64,000 nucleotides of DNA from Bradyrhizobium sp. CSA207 (GTDB lineage Bacteria > Pseudomonadota > Alphaproteobacteria > Rhizobiales > Xanthobacteraceae): positions 1-64,000 of the forward strand of contig NZ_JAACFT010000009.1 in NCBI RefSeq assembly GCF_029051685.1. The letters run 5' to 3'. The notes under the pieces are model-generated. The model did no database searches and had not been told where the DNA came from. It saw only the letters and a program-made list of their open reading frames with translations. Position 1 is the first letter of the stretch. Every line of letters starts with the position of its first letter. Positions 8,979-17,227 of this stretch are shown in pieces. Position numbers and translations under genes: made by a program.

Positions 8979-10310
8979 ATGACCCTCGTTAGCGGCTGGG
9001 GGCGTTTCCCGGTCGTCGATAGCGATGTGCTGAGGCCGCGGTCGTTCGATGCCGTCGGTGAAGCCGTCGCTGCGGCGAGCGGCTCCGTGGCGAGGGGTAA
9101 CGGCCGCGCCTATGGCGACGCTGGCATCGGCGCCCGCAGGACGATTGCGATGACCGGCTTTGACCGCGTCAGGTCGTTCGATCCGGCCACGGGCTATATC
9201 CGTCTCGAAGCCGGCATGTTGCTGTCGGACCTGATCGACACATTCGGCCCCCGCGGCTTCCTGCCTTTCGTGGTTCCGGGTACGCGCTTCGTGTCGGTTG
9301 GCGGCGCCATTGCCGCCGACGTGCACGGTAAGAACCATCATTGCGAAGGCGGTTTCGGCCGCTATGTCGGAAGTATCCTGCTGCGCACCGGTCAGGGCGA
9401 GACCATCGAGGCCTCGCGCGCAGAGAATGCCGATGCCTTCTTCGCGACCATCGGCGGCATGGGCCTCACCGGCGTCATTCTCGAAGCCACGATCCGGCTG
9501 CGGCCGGTCGAGACGGGATGGATCCGCGAGCGGGTGATCTCCGCGGTCGATCTCGATGCCGCGATGCGGGCGCTCGACGCCGGCGATTCCGCGACCTATT
9601 CGGTGGCGTGGATCGATTGCGCGGCAGCCGGCGGCAATCTCGGCCGCTCGCTGATCTATCTCGGCGAGCACGCCGGCGCGGACGAGGTTGCCGGCGGCGC
9701 CGAGCGCTTTCCGGTCGGCAAGGATCCCGGGCTCGCCATGCCCATCGATCTTCCGTCGATGACGCTGAACCGCTACAGCATCCGCGCCTTCAACGAGCTC
9801 TACTACCGCATGGGCGCCAGGCGGGCCGGCGGCAGTCATGTGGTCTCGCTCTTCCCATATTTCTTCCCGCTCGACAGTATCGGTGGGTGGAATCGCATCT
9901 ACGGAAAACGCGGATTTCTCCAGCATCAATGCGTGATCCCGGAGCAGAGCGCGCGCGACGTGCTCGGCGAGATCCTCGCTCGCGTTTCGAAGCGCGGCGA
10001 CGCTTCCTTCCTCGCGGTGCTGAAGAAGCTCGGGTACGGCGACGGCATTTTGTCGTTTCCGTTGCCCGGCTACACGCTCGCGCTGGATTTCCCGCTGAGG
10101 GGCGACATCCTGAATTTCCTCGACGAGATCGACCGCCTCGTCGTCGCGGCCGGCGGCCGGCTCTATCTCGCCAAGGATGCGCGCCAGTCGCGCGCGACGT
10201 TCGAGGCCGGCTATCCGGCCCTGCAGCGCTTCAACGCGATTCGAAAGTCGCTCGATCCTGCGGGCAATATCCGTTCGAAACTTTCACAGCGTTTGTTTGA
10301 TGAGGTTTAA
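8979..10310 (+). CDS. FAD-linked oxidase, DprE1-like (decaprenylphosphoryl ribose 2'-oxidase family)
   Basis: The 443-residue flavoprotein has the VAO-type FAD motif RGNGRAYGD and the second FAD segment GGAIAADVHGKNHH, which matches the DprE1 region carrying its catalytic-site histidine. The C-terminal half reads LSFPLPGYTLALDFP then GGRLYLAKDAR, as in DprE1. In mycobacteria DprE1 oxidises polyprenyl-phospho-ribose at C2'. The cysteine that benzothiazinone drugs attack in mycobacterial DprE1 aligns with alanine here. It is followed three bases later by a DprE2-like reductase, so the two very likely act as one epimerase. Relatives are also described for arabinosylation in rhizobia. Confidence 0.8.
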   Translation: MTLVSGWGRFPVVDSDVLRPRSFDAVGEAVAAASGSVARGNGRAYGDAGIGARRTIAMTGFDRVRSFDPATGYIRLEAGMLLSDLIDTFGPRGFLPFVVPGTRFVSVGGAIAADVHGKNHHCEGGFGRYVGSILLRTGQGETIEASRAENADAFFATIGGMGLTGVILEATIRLRPVETGWIRERVISAVDLDAAMRALDAGDSATYSVAWIDCAAAGGNLGRSLIYLGEHAGADEVAGGAERFPVGKDPGLAMPIDLPSMTLNRYSIRAFNELYYRMGARRAGGSHVVSLFPYFFPLDSIGGWNRIYGKRGFLQHQCVIPEQSARDVLGEILARVSKRGDASFLAVLKKLGYGDGILSFPLPGYTLALDFPLRGDILNFLDEIDRLVVAAGGRLYLAKDARQSRATFEAGYPALQRFNAIRKSLDPAGNIRSKLSQRLFDEV

Positions 10311-10313
10311 GCC

Positions 10314-11054
10314 ATGACTCCGCGCAAGTCCGTTTTGGTACTGGGCGGCTCCTCCGATATCGGCCGCACCGCCGCGCGCGCCTTTGCCAAGGCGGGTTAC
10401 GATGTCGCCCTCGCAGGGCGCGACGTCGCGGCGCTGAAGCCGGACGCCGCCGACATGCGCGCGCGCTACAATGTCGATGTCGGCGTCTTCAAGTTCGACG
10501 TGCTCGACACTGCCTCGTTCGAGGGCTTTGCCGGCGGCCTTCCGGCGTTGCCCGATGTCGTCATCTCGATCGTCGGCTTGCTGGGCGCGCAGGAGAGGGC
10601 GCAAAGCGATCTTGCGCACGCCACGACCATCATGCGCTCCAACTACGAAGGCCCGTCCCTCATCCTCGGCCTGTTCGCGGAAAAATTCCTGGGCCGCGGC
10701 AATGGCACCCTGGTCGGCGTATCCTCGGTCGCGGGCGATCGCGGACGCGCCTCGAACTATGTCTACGGCTCGGCCAAGGCCGGCTTCTCGGCGTTCCTGT
10801 CCGGCCTGCGCGCCCGCGCCAGCCGCAGCGGCGTCCACGTCGTCACCGTGAAGCCCGGCTTCGTCCGCACCAAAATGACGGAAGGCATGAAGCTGATCGG
10901 CCCGCTCACCGTCGAAGCGGACGTGGTCGGCGATGCGATCCTCAAGGCCGTCGAGAAGAAGACCGACGTCGTCTATGTCAGCGGCAAATGGCGCCTCGTG
11001 ATGCTGATCATCAAGACGCTGCCGGAAGCGGTGTTCAAGAAGCTGAGGTTTTGA
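10314..11054 (+). CDS. Short-chain dehydrogenase, DprE2-like
   Basis: The 246-residue SDR has the nucleotide motif GGSSDIG near residue 11 and the catalytic YGSAK (Tyr-x-x-x-Lys). It also has the DprE2-type tail: VKPGFVRTKMT, then PLTVEADVV, then a hydrophobic RLVMLIIKTLPEAVFKKL end. In the mycobacterial pathway DprE2 reduces the 2'-keto intermediate to polyprenyl-phospho-arabinose. It begins three bases after the DprE1-like stop, which implies one operon. A single SDR could act on other sugars; the pairing is what supports the call. Confidence 0.8.
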   Translation: MTPRKSVLVLGGSSDIGRTAARAFAKAGYDVALAGRDVAALKPDAADMRARYNVDVGVFKFDVLDTASFEGFAGGLPALPDVVISIVGLLGAQERAQSDLAHATTIMRSNYEGPSLILGLFAEKFLGRGNGTLVGVSSVAGDRGRASNYVYGSAKAGFSAFLSGLRARASRSGVHVVTVKPGFVRTKMTEGMKLIGPLTVEADVVGDAILKAVEKKTDVVYVSGKWRLVMLIIKTLPEAVFKKLRF

Positions 11055-11078
11055 CGCCGCTGCTGCGCTGAAGGTGCG

Positions 11079-11254
11079 CTCCCTCGCCCGCTTGCGGGAG
11101 AGGCATACGCGGCCCAAGGCCGCCGTTCTTAAAAAAGGACGCCGATGCAAAGCATCGGCTACGGGAGAGGGTGTCACCGCAGAGAGACTCCCGACGCGGA
11201 GAAAGCCCTCACCCGATCGCTGCGCGATCGACCACTCCCGCAAGCGGGAGAGAT
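11079..11254. repeat. Pair of inverted palindromic repeats
   Basis: The left arm (11079-11174) starts near CCCGCTTGCGGGAGAGG and includes a GATGCAAAGCATC hairpin. The right arm (11205-11254) runs in the opposite sense from GCCCTCACCCGATCGC to the CTCCCGCAAGCGGGAG palindrome. The 30-base spacer holds no gene. It sits between convergent genes. Confidence 0.7.
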
Positions 11255-11279
11255 TAGAGAGACCGCCGTCGACGCGGGA

Positions 11280-12245
11280 CTAAGCGCTCTTGCGCTGGAA
11301 CTGGCCGGCGCTGCGAAAACGCCAGAGATATTGCGGGGCGATCGCCTCCAGCGAATCGGGGGTGATGCCGAGGCCTTCCAGCGTCAGCCCTGCCGCCTTC
11401 GCCGCATCCGAGACGACATTGTCGCGCTCGAGCAGCGTGACCTGGTCCGGCGTCAGCTTCAGCGCGCCCGGCGCGAACTGCAGGAAGTTGGCCTTGAAGC
11501 GGGCAAGGCCGAACGGCAGCGGGATCAGCGGCCGCTTGCGGTCGGTGATGGCCAAAATCGCTTCGATGATCTCGCGCATCGTCAGCACTTCCGGCCCGCC
11601 GAGCTCGTAGGTGGCGCCTAGCTTGGCCTTGCCGTCGACCGCGTCCGCAATCGCGGTGGCGACGTCGCCGACATAGGCCGGCTGCATCTTCGTCTCCCCG
11701 CCGATCAGCGGCAGGACCGGCGAGATCCGCGCCAGCGCGGCGAAGCGGTTGGTGAACTGATCCTCGGGCCCGAACATCACGGACGGGCGGAAGATCGTGG
11801 CCGACGGCACCGCCGCCAGCACCGCCTGCTCGCCGGCCGCCTTGGCCCGGGCGTAGCGCGAGGGCGATTGCGGGTCGGCACCGATCGCCGAGACATGCAC
11901 CATCCGGGCGCCGGCGGCTGCGGCGGCCCTGGCGACGGTCTCGGCGCCCTTGGCCTGGACGGCGTCAAAGCTCTGCGCCCCGCCCTCAGTGAGGATGCCG
12001 ACAAGGTTGATCGCGACGTGCGAATCCCGCATCGCCGCCTCGACCGAGGCCGGGTAGCGCAAATTGGCCTGCACGGCGTGGACCTGTCCGACCTTGCCGG
12101 AGGGCTGCAGGAAGCCGGCCAGTTCCGGCCGCCGCACCGCGACCCGGATCCGGTAATCGCGCTTGCACAGCGCGCGGATGACATTCCGGCCCAAAAACCC
12201 CGATCCGCCGAAAACCGTGACGAGAGTTTCCAGATTCGATGCCAT
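11280..12245 (-). CDS. NAD(P)-binding epimerase-like protein, complex I NDUFA9 family
   Basis: The 321-residue protein is an atypical extended SDR with GGSGFLGRNVI at the N-terminus, the usual Rossmann-fold start. The conserved Tyr-x-x-x-Lys is seen as YARAK. The matching mitochondrial protein NDUFA9 is an accessory complex I subunit. In alphaproteobacteria the family is probably tied to quinone or lipid metabolism, but its reaction is not settled. It reads towards the DprE2-like gene and has its promoter in the gap before tRNA-Leu. Confidence 0.82.
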   Translation of the reverse strand: MASNLETLVTVFGGSGFLGRNVIRALCKRDYRIRVAVRRPELAGFLQPSGKVGQVHAVQANLRYPASVEAAMRDSHVAINLVGILTEGGAQSFDAVQAKGAETVARAAAAAGARMVHVSAIGADPQSPSRYARAKAAGEQAVLAAVPSATIFRPSVMFGPEDQFTNRFAALARISPVLPLIGGETKMQPAYVGDVATAIADAVDGKAKLGATYELGGPEVLTMREIIEAILAITDRKRPLIPLPFGLARFKANFLQFAPGALKLTPDQVTLLERDNVVSDAAKAAGLTLEGLGITPDSLEAIAPQYLWRFRSAGQFQRKSA

Positions 12246-12407
12246 GGGGGTCCATTCCTGACGGAGAGAGCGTGTTGGGGAGGCTTGTATCGGGCCATTT
12301 TGCGATGCGCAATCCGCAGCCCCAAGGATCCGTCAGGCACGATTCAAGCATGAATTGACAACCGCGTCACCGATCCGTAGTAACCGCCTCCGTGCCCCAA
12401 CCGGCAT

Positions 12408-12494
<87 letters not shown>

Positions 12495-12536
12495 CACTAA
12501 GCTCATGCAACCGCACTCAACGATCGCCCCCCAATT

Positions 12537-12836
12537 CTAGGTCTCGGGAAAGAGCAGCGGTTCGTAGTCGCGGGCGCCATGCAGTACGTGGATGACCTCG
12601 ATCGCATCGCTGCCGACCCGATAGAAAATCAGGTAGTGCCCGAACGGGCGCCGACGAACGCCCTTGTGTTCGTATCGAGGGACCAGAGGATAGCCGCGGG
12701 GCGCGGCGGCAAGGGATTCGCATGTTTCCCGCAGCCCGTGAATGAGCGCCAGCGCGCTGCGCGGGCTTTGCTCGGCGACATATGACGCGATGTCCTCGAG
12801 GTCGGCTTCGGCTTCCGCAGTGATGACGACGATCAC
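12537..12836 (-). CDS. RelE/ParE-family toxin
   Basis: This 99-residue basic protein has the RelE/ParE fold pattern: AEADLEDIASYVAEQSPRSA, then RRRPFGHYLIFYRVGSDAIEVIHVLHGARD. In the ParE branch such toxins act on DNA gyrase; RelE members cut mRNA. The sequence favours ParE by the paired antitoxin type, not by any catalytic residue. Its ATG overlaps the antitoxin stop by four bases (ATGA), so the two are translated together. It lies 42 bases from tRNA-Leu. Confidence 0.88.
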   Translation of the reverse strand: MIVVITAEAEADLEDIASYVAEQSPRSALALIHGLRETCESLAAAPRGYPLVPRYEHKGVRRRPFGHYLIFYRVGSDAIEVIHVLHGARDYEPLLFPET

Positions 12837-13090
12837 GTGCGGTCCGTCTTGCCGGCCAATCTTGCCTCGAGCCGGTCAAAGACGTCGGAGCTTGATTTCG
12901 CCCGACCGGCATCAGCGTCATCAAGCCCGCGTGCGATCGCAGCGTCCAATGCGGCTAGCCGCGCTTCGCGCTCCTGAATCAGCCGCACGCCCTCCCGCAG
13001 CACCTCGCTCTTGGAATGGTAGCGGCCCGACGCGACGAGTTTTGTCACAAAGTTTTCAAGGGCTTCGCCGAGATCCGCACTGACTGCCAT
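12833..13090 (-). CDS. ParD-family antitoxin (ribbon-helix-helix)
   Basis: The 85-residue protein has an N-terminal ribbon-helix-helix region, with LVASGRYHSKSEVLREGVRLIQERE typical of ParD, and a charged C-terminal tail that should wrap the toxin. It is expected to repress its own promoter. A perfect 13-bp palindrome lies 26 bases upstream of the start. It precedes the toxin gene in the usual antitoxin-first order. Confidence 0.88.
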   Translation of the reverse strand: MAVSADLGEALENFVTKLVASGRYHSKSEVLREGVRLIQEREARLAALDAAIARGLDDADAGRAKSSSDVFDRLEARLAGKTDRT

Positions 13091-13116
13091 GCTGCCTTCT
13101 CCGCCAGTTCCTGATC

Positions 13117-13129
13117 AATAACTATTATT
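13117..13129. promoter_or_regulatory. Candidate ParD operator palindrome
   Basis: AATAA-CTA-TTATT is a perfect inverted repeat in an AT-rich patch unlike the surrounding DNA, just upstream of the antitoxin gene. Autoregulation through such a site is typical of ParD systems. This placement is the only evidence. Confidence 0.55.
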
Positions 13130-13281
13130 GCATTGCCCGTGAATCAAGCGGGAGTTACCCCGTCGCGGCCGATTAAGCCGCCCTTAGCGAATGCTCGCCT
13201 AGGCTCTCCGCGTCCATTTCCCTGCTCCCGGCCTCCCCAGCCTTTGGGCCGGTCGTGTCGCGGCCAATAGAGCGTTTTCGG

Positions 13282-14622
13282 ATGGAGCAGCCTGCCTGGC
13301 AGTATGATCGCGGCGCGCCTGAGCCGTCGGCGATGCCGGCGCCTGCGCGGACGCTGCTCATCGATCTCGAAGGTGCGCTGCTGCGCTCCGAGCTGGTGAT
13401 GGAGGCACTGTTCAGTGCACCCGGCCGCATGCTGGCCCGCTTCGGCGCTGGCGGACGGCCGGGCATGGCGGCGCTCACGGATATTCTGGCGGACGCCAGG
13501 ATCGACTACGCCCATCTGCCCTATGATTCCGGCGTGCTGAACCAGGCGCTGGCGGCGCGGGCGCGGGGCGAGAAGATTTATCTGGTCGCCGGCCGCTTCG
13601 GCCAACATGCCGCTGGCATCGCCGCGCATCTCGGCTTCGATGGCGTCGTTGCGCCGGCCGATCTCGTCGCGGGCGACAAGCTGCCGTTCGATCGCGCCTC
13701 GATCGCGCGCATCAGCGAAGGAAGCGGCAGCCGTCCGAGCGTAAAGACATCTAGCGTAAAGACCTGGGCGAACGCGCTGCGCATCTATCAATACGCCAAG
13801 AACACGCTGGTGTTCGTGCCGGCGATCACCGCGCATCAGCTCAATTTTGCAACGCTCGGCTCTGCGCTGCTGGCGTTCCTGGCGTTCTCGGCCTGCGCGT
13901 CGGGCGCCTATCTGATGAACGATCTGCTCGATCTTGCCGCCGACCGCCAGCATCCGACCAAGCGCCATCGCGCGCTCGCGGCCGGCGATCTGCCGATCTC
14001 GTCGGCGCTGCTCGCGATCCCTGCGCTGTGGTTGTTCGCGCTCGCGGCCAGCCTCTGCATCTCCGCGCTCTTCCTCGGCGTGCTCTGCGCCTATCTCGCC
14101 ACCACCATCGCCTATTCGCTCGTGCTCAAGCGCAAGATGCTGGTCGATGTCGTCACGCTCTCAGGCCTCTACAGCCTGCGCATCATCGCCGGCGCCGTCG
14201 GCGTCGGCGTGGTGCTGTCGGAATGGCTGCTGATCTTCTCGCTGTTCGTGTTCACCTCGCTGGCGCTGATCAAGCGCTTCAGCGAGCTCAGCATGCGCGA
14301 GGATGCGGGCCTGTCCGATCCCTCCAACCGCGACTACAGGATCACCGACCTGCACATCATCGCCGCCATGGCGGCCGCGAGCGCCATGAACGCGGTGACT
14401 GTGTTCTCGCTCTATGTGTCCTCGTCGGCGGTGACGCCGCTGTACAGCCGTCCCTGGATGCTGTGGCTGCTCAACCCGCTGCTGCTATACTGGTTCGGCC
14501 GCGCCCTGATGATGGCGCATCGCCGCGAGATGCCGGACGATCCGATTCTCTACACCTTCCGCGACGGCGCCAGCCGCATCACCGTGGCGGCGATGATCTG
14601 CATCATGCTGGCGGCGATCTGA
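13282..14622 (+). CDS. UbiA-family prenyltransferase with degenerate HAD-like N-terminal domain
   Basis: About 150 N-terminal residues resemble a HAD phosphatase, but motif I is DLEGA in place of DxDGT and motif II reads VAGR without Ser/Thr, so phosphatase activity is doubtful. The rest is a UbiA membrane domain with the prenyl-diphosphate motif NDLLDLAADRQHP and the second motif YSLVLKRKMLVDVVTLSGLY. Both match 5-phosphoribosyl-1-diphosphate:polyprenyl-phosphate transferases (Rv3806c type). That would supply the substrate for the DprE1/DprE2-like pair at 8979-11054. I start at ATG 13282; an in-frame GTG at 13255 is also possible. Confidence 0.78.
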   Translation: MEQPAWQYDRGAPEPSAMPAPARTLLIDLEGALLRSELVMEALFSAPGRMLARFGAGGRPGMAALTDILADARIDYAHLPYDSGVLNQALAARARGEKIYLVAGRFGQHAAGIAAHLGFDGVVAPADLVAGDKLPFDRASIARISEGSGSRPSVKTSSVKTWANALRIYQYAKNTLVFVPAITAHQLNFATLGSALLAFLAFSACASGAYLMNDLLDLAADRQHPTKRHRALAAGDLPISSALLAIPALWLFALAASLCISALFLGVLCAYLATTIAYSLVLKRKMLVDVVTLSGLYSLRIIAGAVGVGVVLSEWLLIFSLFVFTSLALIKRFSELSMREDAGLSDPSNRDYRITDLHIIAAMAAASAMNAVTVFSLYVSSSAVTPLYSRPWMLWLLNPLLLYWFGRALMMAHRREMPDDPILYTFRDGASRITVAAMICIMLAAI

Positions 14623-14737
14623 CGGCCTTGAGGGCCGAGCCGGCGCTTGCGTGGCCCGCCGCCAGTGGATACATCGCGATCGATCCGATTAGCCTATGAT
14701 GCCGACGCACCGATTCGACCCGAGGTTTTGACACGCC

Positions 14738-15352
14738 ATGACCGTACGCCTGCACCGCGGCGACCTGCCCGACCTGTCCCGCTACACCGGAGCGGTGGCG
14801 ATCGACACCGAGACCATGGGGCTGAACCCGCACCGCGACCGGCTCTGCGTGGTGCAGCTCTCGCCCGGTGACGGCAGCGCCGACGTGGTGCAGATCCCCA
14901 AGGGCCACACCGACGCGCCGAACCTGAAGGCACTGCTGGCCGATCCTGCGATCACCAAGATCTTTCACTTCGCACGGTTCGACGTCGCGGTGCTGTACCA
15001 GACCTTCGGAATCATGACCGGGCCGATCTATTGCACCAAGATCGCCTCCCGCCTGACCCGCACCTATACCGATCGGCACGGCCTCAAGGACCTCGTGCGC
15101 GAGGTGCTCAATATCGATCTCTCCAAGCAGCAGCAATCCAGCGATTGGGGCTCCGACAGCCTGACCGAGCCGCAACTCGCCTACGCCGCCTCCGACGTGC
15201 TGCATCTGCACGGCTTGCGCGAGCGGCTGGATGCGATGCTGGTGCGGGAGGGCCGCACGGCGCTGGCCAAGGCCTGTTTCGACTTCCTGCCGACTCGCGC
15301 CCTGCTCGACCTCCAGGGCTGGGCCGAGGAGGACATTTTCGCGCATTCCTGA
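14738..15352 (+). CDS. nrnC: Short RNase D-like exonuclease NrnC (nano-RNase)
   Basis: The 204-residue protein is a lone DEDD 3'-5' exonuclease domain without the HRDC domain of true RNase D. Exo I is IDTETMGL, Exo II appears in FHFARFDVAVLY, and Exo III is YAASDVLHL. This short form is the alphaproteobacterial NrnC, known to degrade very short RNAs, dinucleotides in particular, in place of Orn. It leads the nrnC-lptC-lptA-lptB-rpoN block seen in rhizobia. Confidence 0.88.
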   Translation: MTVRLHRGDLPDLSRYTGAVAIDTETMGLNPHRDRLCVVQLSPGDGSADVVQIPKGHTDAPNLKALLADPAITKIFHFARFDVAVLYQTFGIMTGPIYCTKIASRLTRTYTDRHGLKDLVREVLNIDLSKQQQSSDWGSDSLTEPQLAYAASDVLHLHGLRERLDAMLVREGRTALAKACFDFLPTRALLDLQGWAEEDIFAHS

Positions 15353-15508
15353 AGCTTTCGGCCGCTTGGGGCGGAGGCCTGCCGCCCCGTTTCGGACACA
15401 GTCGTAACGGCCTGTCGCGGGCTGCATATTCCGCCGGTGCCGGGTACAATGAGGCACCTTCGATGGGAGCCTTCATCTGGAAAAGGCTAGCGACGCTCTG
15501 GAGCAGCG

Positions 15509-16237
15509 GTGAACTCGGCCCAGTATCCCACCTATGACGCTGCGCTTGCGGCGCGGTTTGCCCGCGCGGCGCGCCATAGCCGTCTGGTGCGGATTCTGCG
15601 CGTCGCGGTGCCGGTGACTGTGGTGGTGGCCATGGCCTCGATCGTCGCGGTCTCGACCTTTCTGAACCCCTTCCAGATCCCCTTGAAACTCGACTCCGGA
15701 AACCTCGTGGTGACAGGCACCAAGATCACGATGGAATCGCCGCATATGGCCGGCTTCACCCCGGACCAGCGGCCCTACGAGCTCTGGGCCAAGACCGCGA
15801 CACAGGACATCACCGACCCCGACCATGTCGATCTGTCGGATCTGCGCGCGAAAGTGCTGATGGAAGATCAATCGAACCTGTTCCTCGATGCCCGCACCGG
15901 CCGGTTCGACAACAAGCAGCAGCAGCTCGACCTGCACAAGGACATCTTCCTGCGCACCTCGACCGGCTATGAGGCGCGTTTGAACTCGGCCTTCGTCGAC
16001 ATGGCCAAGGGCACCGTCTCGTCGGATGAGCATGTCGACGTCAAGCTGACCAACGGCACGCTGACGTCGGATCGGCTGCGAATCACCGAAGGCGGCGACG
16101 TCATCCGCTTCGAGGGCAACGTCGTGATGCATCTGGACAAGCTGGACGATCCCGCCGCCGCTCAGCCCGCGCCCGTCGAGCCCGCACCGCCGGCAAAGAC
16201 GCGTGCGCCCCAGAACAAGCCTGCCAACTCAAGATGA
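15509..16237 (+). CDS. lptC: LPS export ABC transporter periplasmic protein LptC
   Basis: LptC bridges the inner-membrane LptBFG transporter and LptA in lipopolysaccharide export. The 242-residue product has one N-terminal transmembrane helix (ILRVAVPVTVVVAMASIVAV) and a periplasmic beta-jellyroll. The C-terminus is rich in proline and alanine. The start is GTG 15509. Its stop overlaps the lptA start by four bases, which indicates translational coupling. Confidence 0.92.
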   Translation: MNSAQYPTYDAALAARFARAARHSRLVRILRVAVPVTVVVAMASIVAVSTFLNPFQIPLKLDSGNLVVTGTKITMESPHMAGFTPDQRPYELWAKTATQDITDPDHVDLSDLRAKVLMEDQSNLFLDARTGRFDNKQQQLDLHKDIFLRTSTGYEARLNSAFVDMAKGTVSSDEHVDVKLTNGTLTSDRLRITEGGDVIRFEGNVVMHLDKLDDPAAAQPAPVEPAPPAKTRAPQNKPANSR

Positions 16238-16983
16238 TTTTCATGACGAAGTTTTTTCCGGGCGGTACGCGCAGCGCGGGCCTGAGCGCCGGCGCCATTG
16301 CGTCCGTCTTCGGCATCGTGCTGATCGCAGCCGGTGCGGCGCTCGCGCAGAGCACGATGCAGGGCGTGCCCAATGCGATGCAGGGCTTTTCGCAGAACCG
16401 CGATCAGCCGATCCAGATCGAAGCCGCCTCGCTCGAGATGCGCGACAAGAAGAAGGAGGCGACCTTCGCCGGCAATGTGAAGGTCGTGCAGGGCGACACC
16501 ACCATGACCTCGAAGACGCTGGTGGTGTTCTACGAATCCGGTGGCGACAAGCCGCCGCAGCCGGCGGCTGCGCCAGCTGCAGCTGCAAAGGGCGCCAAGT
16601 CGGCGCCGATGCAGTCGGCAACGCCCGGCCCGGGCGGCGCCTCCTCGATCAAGCGGCTGGAGGCGCGCGGCAATGTCGTCGTCACCCAGAAGGACCAGGT
16701 GGTGACCGGCGAGACCGCCGTGTTCGACACCAAGACAAATCTCATCACCATGCTCGGCGGCGTGGTCCTGACACAGTGCAAGAACGTGCTGCGCGGCGAC
16801 CGGCTAATGGTCGACATGACGACCGGGGTGTCCCGCGTGGAATCCGACAGCGGCCGGGTGCAGGCCCTGCTGCCGCAGGGTGGCGGCAATGATTGCGGCC
16901 AAGGTGGCCAAGCTGGCCAAGGGGGCAAGCCCGGCCCGGGCGCGCCGCTGCAATTGCCGGGCGGAAGTAAACAAAGCAAGTAA
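16234..16983 (+). CDS. lptA: LPS transport periplasmic protein LptA
   Basis: LptA forms the periplasmic bridge that carries LPS to the outer membrane. The signal peptide ends at ALAQS, about residue 39. The OstA/LptA beta-jellyroll then shows as QPIQIEAASLEMRD, KKEATFAGNVKVVQGDT and LEARGNVVVTQKDQVVTGE. A Pro/Ala-rich insert separates two halves of the domain and the tail is Gly/Pro-rich. It overlaps lptC by four bases and precedes lptB by about 245 bases. Confidence 0.92.
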   Translation: MIFMTKFFPGGTRSAGLSAGAIASVFGIVLIAAGAALAQSTMQGVPNAMQGFSQNRDQPIQIEAASLEMRDKKKEATFAGNVKVVQGDTTMTSKTLVVFYESGGDKPPQPAAAPAAAAKGAKSAPMQSATPGPGGASSIKRLEARGNVVVTQKDQVVTGETAVFDTKTNLITMLGGVVLTQCKNVLRGDRLMVDMTTGVSRVESDSGRVQALLPQGGGNDCGQGGQAGQGGKPGPGAPLQLPGGSKQSK

Positions 16984-17167
16984 ACAGAAGTAAATTCAAT
17001 TACTTGAGCTAGGCGACGGTGATCCGAGGTTGAAGCCGGGCCGGCAAGACTGTATCTAGCGCAACGGGCTTCGAAGCGGGATCCGCTTATTCGGGGGTGT
17101 TTCTCTGGGCATGAGACATCCTTTCACTCATGCTGCACCGGCGAATCGTGGGCCGGCGCGGCAGGTC

Positions 17168-17206
17168 GCGGGATCACCGTGCGGGATCACCGTGCGGAAT
17201 TACCGT
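17168..17206. repeat. Three tandem 13-bp repeats upstream of lptB
   Basis: GCGGGATCACCGT occurs twice exactly and a third time as GCGGAATTACCGT, head to tail, 22 bases before the lptB start. The 13-base period is not a multiple of three, which argues that this stretch is not coding and supports the internal lptB start. Confidence 0.85.
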
Positions 17207-17227
17207 GAAAGGCTTGAGACAGCGGGG

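Noticed and set aside
17168..17206. CRISPR-like direct repeats
   Set aside because: The repeats are 13 bases long and directly adjacent without spacers. No cas genes are present anywhere in the window.
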